Assembly: GCA_900540895.1 (NCBI GenBank)
Contig: UQHV01000016.1
Location: forward strand, 1 to 57,743
DNA length: 57,743 nt
Direction: 5' to 3'
Source of the DNA: an uncultured Collinsella sp.
Lineage (GTDB): Bacteria; Actinomycetota; Coriobacteriia; Coriobacteriales; Coriobacteriaceae
Shown here piece after piece: positions 28,328 to 37,570 of this stretch. Within the stretch, counting starts at the first letter, position 1, and the number at the start of each line of letters is the position of its first letter. The position numbers and the translations under genes are program-made. The notes under the pieces are model-generated. The model was not told where the DNA came from. It saw only the letters and a list, made by a program, of their open reading frames with translations, and ran no database searches.

Positions 28328-29764
28328 ATGCCGAATGTCCCCACGACCACCCCGGGCCCGGATGATACCGAGCACACGCTCGAAGATGTCACCGAAACGA
28401 TTCCTCTGATTACAAACGTACATGCCGATAAGCAGAGCGGACGCGCGAACGATGCGACCGAGATTTCCGATGAAGAGGCATATGCCAAGCTCAAGGCAAA
28501 ACGTGCCGAACGTCGACGCAAAAAGCTCATCCGACGCGGCATTGCGGCCGGCGTCGTGGCCGCCATTGTGCTCATCGCCGTTGTCGTGACCCTGGTTATC
28601 AATGCGCAGCCACAGGGCACTAGCGGGCCTGTGACCGACATGGTGACCGAGGGCACGTTTACCACAACGGTCGAGGCGAAAGGCCAGCTCAAACCAATTT
28701 CGTCCTCAGTGGTCTCCCCTTCTGTCGACGGCACGGTCGATTCGATCAACGTGCAGGCGGGCCAATCCGTCAACGAGGGCGACGTGCTTATGACCATTAA
28801 AAACGACGAGCTCGATCGCAACGTTGCCGAGGCACAGCGTGCAGTTGCTGCCGCTCAAGAAGACCTCGCTAATGCGAAGAAAGCCGCAGCTGCCGCTCAG
28901 GCCACCCCAACGACGGACGTCGATGGAGCTTCCGCAGCGGCTGGCGTCTCCGACGCATCAGCGGACACGAACGCCGTATCGGCCGCGCAGCGCAGCCTCG
29001 CTTCGGCCCAGGCAAACCTCGATCAGGCGAACGCCAAGGCCGCCAGCCGTACGGTCACGGCCCCGAGCTCGGGCAGCATCGTGGAGCTCAACGCCAAGGT
29101 GGGCGCCACGGTAACAGGCGGCATGATTATGGGCGAAAGTGATACGAGCGGTGGCAAGCAGTGCATGCAGATCGCCGACCTATCCAAGATGAAGGTGACC
29201 GTACAGGTGGGAGAAAAGGACATCGCCAAGATCGCCGTTGGGCAGAGCGCCAACGTCACGTATCCCGCGTTTCCCGATATCGTGAGCCAGGGCACCGTCA
29301 CGGCTATCGCGTCGGTGGCAAACTCCGACGCCGCTAACGGTGGCGGCGGCAGCGTAACCTTTAACGTCGACATCCTCATCGAGGCGCCCGACGCGCGCCT
29401 GAAGCCGGGCATGACGGCCGAGGTCTCGGTGGTGACCGAGCAGCTCGACGACGTGGTGATGGTGCCGACGATGGCGCTCATGACCGAAGACGGCGAACAC
29501 TATTACGTCAACGTGGCAACCGATGACGAGGGCAAACAGACCCGCCGCGTGAAAGTGACCGTCGTGACGCAAAACGACAACGAAGCCGTAGTCGGCAAGA
29601 CACAGGTCAAGCGCGACGACCAGGGCAACGAGATCAACCCTAACGTGCCGATTACCAAGCTGCGCGATGGCGACACCCTCGTCATGGACACCGGAGCGGA
29701 CGCAACGGCTGACGGCGGCTACAGCACGGATTCGGGCAGCATGTCTGACGACGAGGGCATGTAA
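28328..29764 (+). CDS. HlyD/MacA-type periplasmic adaptor subunit
   Basis: The 478-residue product has a cytoplasmic N-terminus of 70 residues, one membrane helix (about 71-92), a biotinyl/lipoyl-like half near VDGTVDSINVQAGQSVNEG, and an Ala-rich coiled coil. The second lipoyl half (APSSGSIVELNAKVGATV) and beta-barrel domains follow. It would connect a MacB-type ABC exporter with the outside of the cell. The ATG at 28328 follows AAAGGAGACGCT. The stop codon overlaps the start of the ATPase gene by one base. The transported compound is unknown. Confidence 0.87.
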   Translation: MPNVPTTTPGPDDTEHTLEDVTETIPLITNVHADKQSGRANDATEISDEEAYAKLKAKRAERRRKKLIRRGIAAGVVAAIVLIAVVVTLVINAQPQGTSGPVTDMVTEGTFTTTVEAKGQLKPISSSVVSPSVDGTVDSINVQAGQSVNEGDVLMTIKNDELDRNVAEAQRAVAAAQEDLANAKKAAAAAQATPTTDVDGASAAAGVSDASADTNAVSAAQRSLASAQANLDQANAKAASRTVTAPSSGSIVELNAKVGATVTGGMIMGESDTSGGKQCMQIADLSKMKVTVQVGEKDIAKIAVGQSANVTYPAFPDIVSQGTVTAIASVANSDAANGGGGSVTFNVDILIEAPDARLKPGMTAEVSVVTEQLDDVVMVPTMALMTEDGEHYYVNVATDDEGKQTRRVKVTVVTQNDNEAVVGKTQVKRDDQGNEINPNVPITKLRDGDTLVMDTGADATADGGYSTDSGSMSDDEGM

Positions 29765-30537
29765 TGCGTCCCGTTATCGACATCCGCAACGTGCACCGCA
29801 TCTTTGAAAGCGAGGCAGGTTGCGCCCACATCCTGCATAACGTGAGCCTGGCGGTAGATCCCGGCGAGTTCGTCGCCATTACTGGCCCCTCGGGCTCGGG
29901 CAAATCAACCCTCATGAACATCCTAGGCTGCCTGGATAAGCCGACGGCGGGCGACTACTACCTGCAAGGGCTCAACGTGGCCGAGCTCGATGATGACGAG
30001 CTCACCGAAGTCCGCGCCCTGAGCATTGGCTTTGTCTTTCAGAGCTTCAACCTGCTGCCGCGCCTGTCGGTTATCGAAAACGTGATGCTGCCGCTGGCCT
30101 ACACCAATGTGCCCCGTAGCCAGCGCGAGATGCGCGCCGTGCACGCGCTGCAGGCTGTCACGCTGCCCGTCGACCACTGGGACCACCGCATATCCGAGCT
30201 CTCGGGCGGCCAGATGCAGCGCGTCGCAATCGCGCGCGCCCTCGTCAATGATCCGCCCATCATTCTGGCTGACGAGCCGACGGGAAACCTGGACTCCGCT
30301 ACCGGAGCGCTTGTGATGGAGACCTTCCATAAGCTCCAGAAGCGCGGCAAAACCATCGTGCTTATCACACACGACCCCGGCATCGCCGCCGAGGCCGACC
30401 GTGCCGTGACCATCCGCGACGGTCGCATTCACGACGGCGCGTATATTCCACATGCACCGCGGACCCTGCGCAGCGCCGTAGATAGCCTGCCCATGATTTC
30501 CGCCTCCGCCAACCCGCCGAAAGGAGAGATGGCATGA
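29764..30537 (+). CDS. ABC transporter ATP-binding protein, MacB/LolD type
   Basis: The 257-residue ATPase has Walker A GPSGSGKSTLMN, Q-loop FVFQSFNLLPRLS, signature ELSGGQMQRVAIARAL, Walker B ILADEPTGNLD and the H-loop His in LITHDPG. The sequence belongs to the class that powers FtsX-like permeases in mechanotransmission or export. The start overlaps the adaptor stop by one base, and its own stop overlaps the permease start as ATGA, so the three genes are one operon. Confidence 0.93.
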   Translation: MRPVIDIRNVHRIFESEAGCAHILHNVSLAVDPGEFVAITGPSGSGKSTLMNILGCLDKPTAGDYYLQGLNVAELDDDELTEVRALSIGFVFQSFNLLPRLSVIENVMLPLAYTNVPRSQREMRAVHALQAVTLPVDHWDHRISELSGGQMQRVAIARALVNDPPIILADEPTGNLDSATGALVMETFHKLQKRGKTIVLITHDPGIAAEADRAVTIRDGRIHDGAYIPHAPRTLRSAVDSLPMISASANPPKGEMA

Positions 30538-31748
30538 GCGCCCACGATCTCATCCAGGAAGCCCTTCACTCGCTCGAGGCCAACAAGGGGCGCAGTCTAC
30601 TCACCATCCTGGGCATTGTCATCGGCATTGCCTCGGTTATCGCCATGACTTCGCTCATCGGCGGCATCCAAAACAGCCTGCTCAACAGTCTGGGCCTCAA
30701 TGCGGCACGCATGGTGCAAATCTATTCGTCGCAAGAACTCACCGATTCTGACGTTCAGAAGCTTCAAAAACTGGTGCCGCAAATAGAGCAGATCGGAATT
30801 GTCGACAGCGCGTACACCGAGTACAAGACCGGCGATAAAAGCTATACCGTCATGGCACAGGGTGTCGATAGCAACATGCTCGACGCCGTGGGGGCCAGCA
30901 AGCTCGTTGCGGGGCGCACCTATTCCCAGGCCGAGTCCCAATCGGGCTCGCGCGTGGCGCTCATCAGCCGCGGCGGCGCCGATCAGCTTTACGGCAACGA
31001 ACAGGATGCGCTGGGGAAAACCATCAAGGTGGCCAACGGCGAGGTGCAGATTATAGGCGTGATTGATGGCGGCAACGACTCCATGGGCTCGCTCACGCTG
31101 TATATGCCGCGCGAAACCATCTCAGGCCTGTTTGGCGACGAAAATCCTTCATTCCCCAGCGTGACGGCTCTTGCCGCCGAGGGCACAGACATGGACGAGC
31201 TTTGTAAGACCATCGAGTCCAAGGTGCGCGCAATGAAGGGCATCGCGGAAGATGATGAGTACGACAGTGTATCGGCGACCTCCATGAAAAGCGCCATCGA
31301 TGCACTCAACTCCTTTATGGGCGCGTTCTCGCTCATCATGGGCGCTGTCGCCAGCATCTCGCTGCTTGTCGGCGGTATCGGCATTATGAATATGATGCTC
31401 ACCAACGTGACTGAGCGCATCCGTGAGATCGGCATTCGCCGTGCCCTGGGCGCAAGTCGTCGCGATATCACCGCGCAGTTTTTGGCCGAGTCCTCGGCGC
31501 TGTGCGTCACCGGCGGACTGTTGGGTGTCCTGATTGGCTATCTGCTGGCATGGGGACTCACGTTCTTTGCCGCAAGCTCGGGCATCATGAGCGAGTTTGG
31601 AGCTACCGGGACGATCACGCCAAGCTTCTCCATTACAACAGTGTTGATCGCGTTTGCCGTATCGGTCGGCATCGGCGTAATCTTTGGCTTCTACCCCGCT
31701 CGCCGTGCAGCAAAGCTCGACCCGGTGGAATGCCTACGCTACCAGTAA
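30534..31748 (+). CDS. MacB-type ABC permease (FtsX-like)
   Basis: The 404-residue protein begins with a helix around residues 20-42 (GRSLLTILGIVIGIASVIAM). A large extracytoplasmic MacB-PCD domain follows (about 45-270), then three C-terminal helices with the FtsX-family segment NVTERIREIGIRRALGASRRDI. It ends in PARRAAKLDPVECLRYQ, typical of MacB permeases. With the two genes before it, this forms a complete three-part exporter without an outer-membrane factor, as expected for a Gram-positive cell. Confidence 0.93.
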   Translation: MSAHDLIQEALHSLEANKGRSLLTILGIVIGIASVIAMTSLIGGIQNSLLNSLGLNAARMVQIYSSQELTDSDVQKLQKLVPQIEQIGIVDSAYTEYKTGDKSYTVMAQGVDSNMLDAVGASKLVAGRTYSQAESQSGSRVALISRGGADQLYGNEQDALGKTIKVANGEVQIIGVIDGGNDSMGSLTLYMPRETISGLFGDENPSFPSVTALAAEGTDMDELCKTIESKVRAMKGIAEDDEYDSVSATSMKSAIDALNSFMGAFSLIMGAVASISLLVGGIGIMNMMLTNVTERIREIGIRRALGASRRDITAQFLAESSALCVTGGLLGVLIGYLLAWGLTFFAASSGIMSEFGATGTITPSFSITTVLIAFAVSVGIGVIFGFYPARRAAKLDPVECLRYQ

Positions 31749-31760
31749 GCCACCACCAAC

Positions 31761-31830
31761 AAGTTGCGGTGAATTAGGGACTGAATATGCTATTTAGCAG
31801 CAAAAACAGACGCTATTTCACCGCAACTTA
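31761..31830. repeat. Palindromic repeat at the left edge of the cobalamin island
   Basis: The left arm AAGTTGCGGTGAATTAG at 31761-31777 and the right arm CTATTTCACCGCAACTT at 31813-31829 are complementary with one mismatch around a 35-base centre. A related full copy lies at 55411-55479, and a half copy lies at 53732-53749. Confidence 0.85.
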
Positions 31831-31946
31831 TTGAAGGGCTGCTTGCGCCAGTTCCGTGCGTCGTCCTCGAGCGATTGGCGGATGACAGGCTTGTACGGGT
31901 CGAGCTTGCTCGGGGCGCTCCTCCTCGCAGGCGGGAGGGCACGCAT
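31818..31946 (-). pseudogene. Remnant of an IS21-family transposase (IstA)
   Basis: A 42-codon open frame encodes a product containing SKLDPYKPVIRQSLEDDARN followed by WRKQ. This resembles the segment after the helix-turn-helix of IstA transposases (commonly KLDPYK, LEEDA and RKQRHTA). It stops in the palindromic repeat, so everything after RKQ is lost, and nothing recognisable as the N-terminal helix-turn-helix remains. It lies directly downstream of the last cobalamin gene at the island edge. Confidence 0.6.
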
Positions 31947-31959
31947 GCGCGGCGAGCGC

Positions 31960-32733
31960 CTAGCGCGCGAACTCCCGTAAGAGCGCGTCTTCCACTTCCC
32001 TAAGCGAAAGGGCCCCGCCTCCCTCGGCGGGACGGGCGACCACGATACAGCGCGCTCCCACGTCGCGCGCGGAGGCGATCTTCTCGGCCGTGCCGCCTAC
32101 GGTTCCCGAGTCCTTGGTCACAAGCCACTGGGCGCCCACCTGCCGAAGCATCGCCTCGTTGAGCTCGCGGGTGAAGGGCCCCTGCATGCCGATGACGTGC
32201 GACGGCGAAAACCCCGCGTCGATGCACTTCGTTATAGTACCGGGCAGAGGGAGCACACGCACGAAGAAGCGCTCCGCGAAATCGGCGACGCGCGTGTAGG
32301 GAGCAAGCTCCTTGCTCCCCGTCGTGAGAAGCGCGCGACCCGGGTTCTCGGAGAGAAAGCGCGCCGCGCAGGCGATCGACGCGACCGACACGACGCCTTT
32401 GGGCAGCACCTCGACCGGGCGCGCAAGGCGCAGGCATCGTGCACCCACGGCGAGCGAAGCGGCCCGGATGTTGCCGCTTGCGAGCGTAGCGAAGGGGTGC
32501 GTGGCGTCGACGACGATGCGCGCGCCGGAAAGCTCACGCTCCATGTCGGCCTCGTCGAGCCTGCCCGCATGCACCTCGATGCCCGGAAGCTCGCCCAAAA
32601 GCTCGCCTCCGTACTCGGTTGCCGCGTAGGCACGGGCGGGGATTCCCGCCCCGCTCGCCCATTCGCACAGGAGGCGGCCCTCGGTGGTGCCGGCGAAGAT
32701 GCGCAGCGCCGGCGCGGATGCGGGGGCCGTCAC
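31960..32733 (-). CDS. cbiJ: Cobalt-precorrin-6A reductase
   Basis: The 257-residue enzyme reduces cobalt-precorrin-6A with NAD(P)H. Family features are RIFAGTTEGRLL near the N-terminus, VDATHPFA, a middle TTGSKELAPY segment, and VTKDSGTVGGTAEKIASA near the C-terminus. The start GTG at 32731-32733 overlaps the cbiC stop as GTGA. It is the last gene of the minus-strand corrinoid unit. Confidence 0.9.
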   Translation of the reverse strand: MTAPASAPALRIFAGTTEGRLLCEWASGAGIPARAYAATEYGGELLGELPGIEVHAGRLDEADMERELSGARIVVDATHPFATLASGNIRAASLAVGARCLRLARPVEVLPKGVVSVASIACAARFLSENPGRALLTTGSKELAPYTRVADFAERFFVRVLPLPGTITKCIDAGFSPSHVIGMQGPFTRELNEAMLRQVGAQWLVTKDSGTVGGTAEKIASARDVGARCIVVARPAEGGGALSLREVEDALLREFAR

Positions 32734-33371
32734 TTCGGGCCGCCTGGGCGCGTGATCTGGTAGAGCAGCGCGTTCATAATGGCGGCCGCCACGGTCGAGC
32801 CGCCCTTGCGACCCCTCGCGACGATGGCCGGCACGCGTCGCGCGAGTAGCTCCTCTTTCGCCTCGACCACGTTCACAAACCCAACCGGCACCCCAACGAC
32901 GAGCGCGGGCGCGATCTTCCCCGCGTCCATGAGCTCGGCGAGGCGCAGAAGTGCTGTGGGAGCGTTGCCGACGGCCACGATGAGCGGACCCTCGATGCCG
33001 CAAGCTTTGTCCATGCTCGCAACGGCGCGAGTCGTGCCTGCGGCGCGCGCCGTTGCGGCGACATCCGGGTCGGCCATAAAGCACACGGCCTGGCAGCCGA
33101 TCTTCGCGAGCGCGGGCTTGCCTATGCCTGCGAGCGCCATGTTCGTGTCGGTGAGCACCGTGGCCCCTGCGCGCAGTGCGTCGAGCGCACAGTGCGCGGC
33201 GTCATGGGTGAACACGAGGGAATCGGCGTACGAGAAGTCGGCAGTGGTGTGGATGACGCGCTTCACGACGGGCTCTTCGAGCGGCGGGAACGTGCGGCCG
33301 CCAAGCTCTTCGGTGATGATTTCAAAGCTGCGCCGCTCGATGTCGCCGGGCGCCATCTCCTTGGAATCCAT
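32730..33371 (-). CDS. cbiC: Cobalt-precorrin-8 methylmutase
   Basis: The 213-residue enzyme moves the C11 methyl group to C12, giving cobyrinate. The segment RVIHTTADFSYADSL contains the catalytic His. TDTNMALAGIGK, VGNAPTALLRL and GVPVGFVNVVEAKE are conserved in CbiC/CobH. The ATG directly follows the cobO stop. The length is normal. Confidence 0.94.
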   Translation of the reverse strand: MDSKEMAPGDIERRSFEIITEELGGRTFPPLEEPVVKRVIHTTADFSYADSLVFTHDAAHCALDALRAGATVLTDTNMALAGIGKPALAKIGCQAVCFMADPDVAATARAAGTTRAVASMDKACGIEGPLIVAVGNAPTALLRLAELMDAGKIAPALVVGVPVGFVNVVEAKEELLARRVPAIVARGRKGGSTVAAAIMNALLYQITRPGGPK

Positions 33372-33887
33372 CTAGTACTCCACTCCTTCCCTTGCACATA
33401 TCCCCTGCTCGTAGGGGTGTTTCTCGCACCGCATCTCGGTTATGTAGTCGGCCTTCTCCACGATCTTGCGGGAAGGCGCGCGCCCGGTGAGCGCTACTTC
33501 GACGCCGCGCGCGGACATATCGAGCGCGCGGTCCACGAGCGCCTCGTCGACAAGCCCCTTCGAAAGCGCGTCGAGCGCCTCGTCGAGCACGAGCAGCCCC
33601 TCCTGCGCGCCCTCGAGCTCGGCGAGCGCGGAAGCGAGGTTCCCATCGTGCAACTCGCGCGTCGCGGCAAGTTCTTCCGACGTCATGGACCAGGTAAACT
33701 TGTCCGACGCCTTCCCCGCGAACACGGGCACGCCGAAATGCTCGCCGAGCAGGCGCGCCTCCCCGCTTTCGCCGTCTTTCAGGAACTGCACAACGACGAC
33801 GCGGCGGCCTGCGGCGAGCATGCGAAGGGCGAGCCCCATCGCCGCCGTGGTCTTGCCTTTGCCGTCGCCATGATACACGTGGATCAT
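33372..33887 (-). CDS. cobO: Corrinoid adenosyltransferase, CobA/BtuR type
   Basis: The 171-residue enzyme attaches the adenosyl group to Co(I) corrinoid. The P-loop HGDGKGKTTAAMGLALR lies right at the N-terminus. VVQFLKDG and LLVLDEALDALSKGLV are also conserved. The N-terminal extension seen in some homologues is missing, but the catalytic core looks complete. The start overlaps the cbiP stop as ATGA. Confidence 0.93.
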   Translation of the reverse strand: MIHVYHGDGKGKTTAAMGLALRMLAAGRRVVVVQFLKDGESGEARLLGEHFGVPVFAGKASDKFTWSMTSEELAATRELHDGNLASALAELEGAQEGLLVLDEALDALSKGLVDEALVDRALDMSARGVEVALTGRAPSRKIVEKADYITEMRCEKHPYEQGICAREGVEY

Positions 33888-35383
33888 ACGCCCTCCTCGA
33901 TAATGCGGTAGACATACTCCATGTCGAGCGCCCCGCGCACGGAGTCGGCCAGGCGGTCGAACTCGCGCGCACGGTGATCGGCCGCGGACACCGCGCCCTC
34001 AGCACCCACGACGCTCTCGGGCAGGCCGCGCATGCGCGCGAGCGAGCGCGCGAGGGCGAGTGCCACCCCCGGTTCGTCGAACAGGCCGTGGAGATAGGTT
34101 CCGAACACGTTTCCGCAGGCCGCGCCTTCTGGTTTGCCGCCAATCGTGCCCGCAGGGGCGCAGGAGACGGTCGTATCGCCGTCGTGAATCTCGTACCCGC
34201 GCGCCGTCATGCCGTTCCACACCGAGAACGCGCCTTGGGCGCCCGTGATGCGCAGCTCCGACTGGGCGAGGCGCTTTTCCTCCTTGAACACCGTATTTGC
34301 AGGGATGAGCCCGAGCCCGCGCGCGGTGCCAGCGCCTTCCCTGCCGTGCGGGTCGGAAAGCTCGTCTCCCAAAAGCTGGTAGCCTCCGCATATGCCGAGC
34401 ACCGGCGTGCCCGCGCCCGAAAGCGCGCGTACACAGGCTCCGATGCCGCTAGCCGCAAGCCAGCGCGCGTCGTCGAGCGTGGACTTCGAGCCGGGAAGCA
34501 CCACCAGGTCGGGTCGGCCCAGATCGGTCGTCGAGGAAACGTAGCGCACGCCCATGCCGGGCACGCGCGAAAGCGGGTCGAAGTCGGTGAAGTTCGACAG
34601 ATGCGGAAGGCGCACGACGGCGACGTCGATGACGCCGCGCGCCTCGCGGGCAGATAGGCGCGGCGCGAGCGAGTCCTCGTCGTCCAGGTCGAGCGTAAGA
34701 AACGGCACGACCCCCACGACGGGAACCCCGCACATCTTCTCGAGCGGGGCCAAACCCGGGCGGAGGATTTCCACATCGCCGCGGAACTTGTTCACAACAA
34801 GCCCCCGCAAAAGCGCGCGATCCTCGGGCGCAAAGAGCGCGACCGTGCCGTAGAGCTGGGCAAATACCCCGCCTGGGTCGATGTCGCCCGCGAGCAGCAC
34901 GGGGGAGGACACGGCGCGCGCGAGCCCCATGTTGACGATGTCGTTTTCGGCAAGGTTGATTTCGGCGGGGCTGCCGGCGCCCTCGATGACGATGACGTCG
35001 TTTTCCTCCGCGAGCGAATCGAACGACTCCAAAATCTGCGGCATGAGCGCCTTCTTTCGCGCGAAGTAGTCCCTCGCAGCGAAGGCTCCCTGCGCCTTGC
35101 CGGCCACGATGAGCTGGCTTCGGTGGTCGCTTTCGGGCTTGAGCAGGATGGGGTTCATACGCACGTCGGGCACGATGCCACACGCCTCGGCCTGCATGAT
35201 CTGGGCGCGCCCCATCTCGAGCCCGTCGGCCGTGACACCGCTGTTGAGCGCCATGTTCTGGCTCTTGAAGGGAGCCACGCGCAGGCCGTCCTGCGAAAGC
35301 ACACGGCACAGCCCCGCCGCAACCAGGCTCTTCCCCGCGTTCGACATGGTGCCCTGGATCATGATGGGCTTCGCCCTACCCAC
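33884..35383 (-). CDS. cbiP: Cobyric acid synthase
   Basis: The 499-residue glutamine-dependent enzyme amidates four side chains of the adenosylated a,c-diamide. The N-terminal dethiobiotin-synthetase-like domain has IMIQGTMSNAGKS. The C-terminal class I glutaminase domain has the Cys in LGICGGYQLLG and a His in FGTYLHGLFD. The GTG start at 35381-35383 has AAGGAGG 9 bases upstream and overlaps the end of cobD, so longer upstream frames are not used. Confidence 0.94.
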   Translation of the reverse strand: MGRAKPIMIQGTMSNAGKSLVAAGLCRVLSQDGLRVAPFKSQNMALNSGVTADGLEMGRAQIMQAEACGIVPDVRMNPILLKPESDHRSQLIVAGKAQGAFAARDYFARKKALMPQILESFDSLAEENDVIVIEGAGSPAEINLAENDIVNMGLARAVSSPVLLAGDIDPGGVFAQLYGTVALFAPEDRALLRGLVVNKFRGDVEILRPGLAPLEKMCGVPVVGVVPFLTLDLDDEDSLAPRLSAREARGVIDVAVVRLPHLSNFTDFDPLSRVPGMGVRYVSSTTDLGRPDLVVLPGSKSTLDDARWLAASGIGACVRALSGAGTPVLGICGGYQLLGDELSDPHGREGAGTARGLGLIPANTVFKEEKRLAQSELRITGAQGAFSVWNGMTARGYEIHDGDTTVSCAPAGTIGGKPEGAACGNVFGTYLHGLFDEPGVALALARSLARMRGLPESVVGAEGAVSAADHRAREFDRLADSVRGALDMEYVYRIIEEGV

Positions 35384-36599
35384 GGGTATCGACCTCCTTC
35401 GTCGAGCCTCGGCCATACGCGCCCGCCATAGCGCCGCTGCAAGAAGCGCAGCCCCGTTTGTCGGGTTCGCCTTCGCCCGATGCGCCTTCCGCCCGAAGCG
35501 CGCGGCCGAACGCCATCGCAAGCCGGGCATTCTCCTTGCGCGTGCGCACCGCGACGCGGCACCAGAAACGGGACAGTACCGAAAACGAGTCGCACGTGCG
35601 GACCAAAACCCCCTGTTTATACAGGCGCTCGGGGATGTCTTTCGCCGGTGTCCGGACTAAAAGGAAGTTCGCATCCGACGGCACGACGGAAAGCCCGAGC
35701 GAGGAGAGCTCGTGGGAAAGCCACGCTCGCTCGCCCGCCAATACATCGCGCGTGCGCGAGACGTATTCGACGTCTTCCAGGGCGGCGATACCCGCGGCCT
35801 CGGCGACCGAGGAGACGGGCCACGCCTGCCCCGCCCGGCGAATCCCCTCGAGGAGTTGGGCGTTTCCGCTGATCAGATATCCTAACCGCAACCCCGCCAT
35901 TCCGTAGAGCTTGGTGAATGCGGAGAGCACGGCCACATGGCGCGAACACGCGGCGCGTGCGGCCACGCTCCTTTCGCGGGCGTCGGGCGCAAATCCGAGG
36001 AAGCACTCGTCCACGACGAGCAGCGCGCCCACCTGCTCGCAGCGGCAAGCCGCGGCATCGATCACGCGGGGGTCGACGAGGCGCCCCGTCGGGTTGTTCG
36101 GATTGCAGATATACGCCACGTCTCCCGGCCCCTCGATCGCGCGGGCGAAGGAGGCGGGCACGTCGAAGTCGTCCGCTTCGGAGAGCGGGAACTCCTGCAC
36201 GCATGCGCCGTAGTACGATGCCGCCTCCGCATATTCAGAGAACGTCGGCGCGCACACGACGATGCGTTTCGGGCGCACCGCCGCGGCGAGCCGCCAAATG
36301 ATGTCGGACGCGCCCGCGCCGCAGACGATAGTATCTTCGGGAATGCCCTGGGCACGCGCTAGGGCGCGAACGAGGGCGAGGCTTTCCCTATCGGGGTAGG
36401 CGTCGATTCGAGAAAGCGCCTTGCAAGCTGCGGCAACGGCGCGCGGCGAGGGGCCTGCCGGATTCACGTTCACCGAGAAGTCAATGAGGTCGGAGGCGCC
36501 CCCTTCGCAAGCGATGCCGAGCGATTGCGTGCTACCCCCATGCGCACGGGCGCGCAGGATTCCCCCGGCAGCCCGGGACGCGGCGTGGTCTTCCCTCAT
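35376..36599 (-). CDS. cobD: Threonine-phosphate decarboxylase with short Cys-containing tail
   Basis: The 407-residue PLP enzyme makes aminopropanol phosphate for the corrinoid side chain. It is a fold-type I aminotransferase homologue: IDFSVNVNPAGPS near the N-terminus, ICNPNNPTG, and SAFTKLYGMAGLRLGY with the PLP-binding Lys. After the normal end it has about 45 more residues including CASCSG and a Gly-rich stretch. These could be a metal-binding tail or non-functional read-through toward the next gene. The ATG overlaps the cbiB stop as ATGA. Confidence 0.9.
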   Translation of the reverse strand: MREDHAASRAAGGILRARAHGGSTQSLGIACEGGASDLIDFSVNVNPAGPSPRAVAAACKALSRIDAYPDRESLALVRALARAQGIPEDTIVCGAGASDIIWRLAAAVRPKRIVVCAPTFSEYAEAASYYGACVQEFPLSEADDFDVPASFARAIEGPGDVAYICNPNNPTGRLVDPRVIDAAACRCEQVGALLVVDECFLGFAPDARERSVAARAACSRHVAVLSAFTKLYGMAGLRLGYLISGNAQLLEGIRRAGQAWPVSSVAEAAGIAALEDVEYVSRTRDVLAGERAWLSHELSSLGLSVVPSDANFLLVRTPAKDIPERLYKQGVLVRTCDSFSVLSRFWCRVAVRTRKENARLAMAFGRALRAEGASGEGEPDKRGCASCSGAMAGAYGRGSTKEVDTRG

Positions 36600-37570
36600 A
36601 CCATCGCCCCCACGGCGAGCACGACCGCCGCGCGTGCGGCACCGAAGACGACGAGCGCGCATACGGACGCGGCGAGCATGAGCCTAGTCGCCCGGGCGAT
36701 GTCGCTCCACTCAATTTCACGGGACGCGTCGCCTATCGTCGGTTTCTCAACGAGCTTGCCGAAATACACCGCGGGTCCTGCCAGGCGCAGCCCGAGCGCG
36801 CCCGCACACGCTGACTCGGTCTGCGCCGAGTTGGGGCTCGCATGGCGACGCCTGTCGCGGCGCCAGATGCGCGCCGCCCCGCGAGCATCGAGCCCGACGA
36901 TCGGGCACACGGCGATCATGAACAGGGCCGATAAGCGCGAGGGAATCCAGTTCACCGCATCGTCGAGGCGCGCCGAGGCGCAGCCGAAGTCGATGTAGCG
37001 CTCGTTTTTGTAGCCCACCATGCTGTCGAGCGTGTTCACCGCCTTGTACGCCATGCCCAAGGGCGCACCCCCGATCATAAGGTAGAAAAGCGGCGCGATG
37101 ACGCCGTCGCTCGCGTTCTCCGCCACCGTTTCCACGGCGGCGCGCGCAACGCCCTGCTCGTCGAGAACAGACGTGTCGCGTCCCACGATGAGCCCGACGG
37201 CTTCGCGAGCCGCGACAAGGCCGCCCTTCGAGAACGCGCGGGCCACGGCCAGGCTCTGGCGGCGCAGCTCGCATGCCGCGAGAATCTGATAGCTCGCCCA
37301 TGCCTCGGCCACGAAGCGCAAGCCGGGGTGAACCATGCCGCAAAGATGCAGGATTCCCAAGGTCAAAAGCCCACACGCAAGCGGAAGCGCCACGGCGAGC
37401 ACAAGCCCTGCGGCGCGCGTGCCCGCGGACGTTTGCGGGAATGAGCCCCGCAGGCGGCCTTCGGCCCACGTGATCGCGCGCCCCATGGCGACAACGGGAT
37501 GGGGAAGCCAGCGCGGGTCGCCGAAGGCAAGGTCGGCTGCGAACCCGGCGGCGGCGGCAAGAATCGTCAT
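36596..37570 (-). CDS. cbiB: Adenosylcobinamide-phosphate synthase
   Basis: The 324-residue membrane protein attaches aminopropanol (phosphate) to adenosylcobyric acid. Family segments are FGDPRWLPHPVVAMGRAI, ENASDGVIAPLFYLMIGGAP and NTLDSMVGYKNERYIDFG. Hydrophobic helices lie near 55-80, 150-175, 205-230 and 300-322. The ATG at 37568-37570 shares its first base with the stop of the gene before it. Confidence 0.93.
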   Translation of the reverse strand: MTILAAAAGFAADLAFGDPRWLPHPVVAMGRAITWAEGRLRGSFPQTSAGTRAAGLVLAVALPLACGLLTLGILHLCGMVHPGLRFVAEAWASYQILAACELRRQSLAVARAFSKGGLVAAREAVGLIVGRDTSVLDEQGVARAAVETVAENASDGVIAPLFYLMIGGAPLGMAYKAVNTLDSMVGYKNERYIDFGCASARLDDAVNWIPSRLSALFMIAVCPIVGLDARGAARIWRRDRRRHASPNSAQTESACAGALGLRLAGPAVYFGKLVEKPTIGDASREIEWSDIARATRLMLAASVCALVVFGAARAAVVLAVGAMV

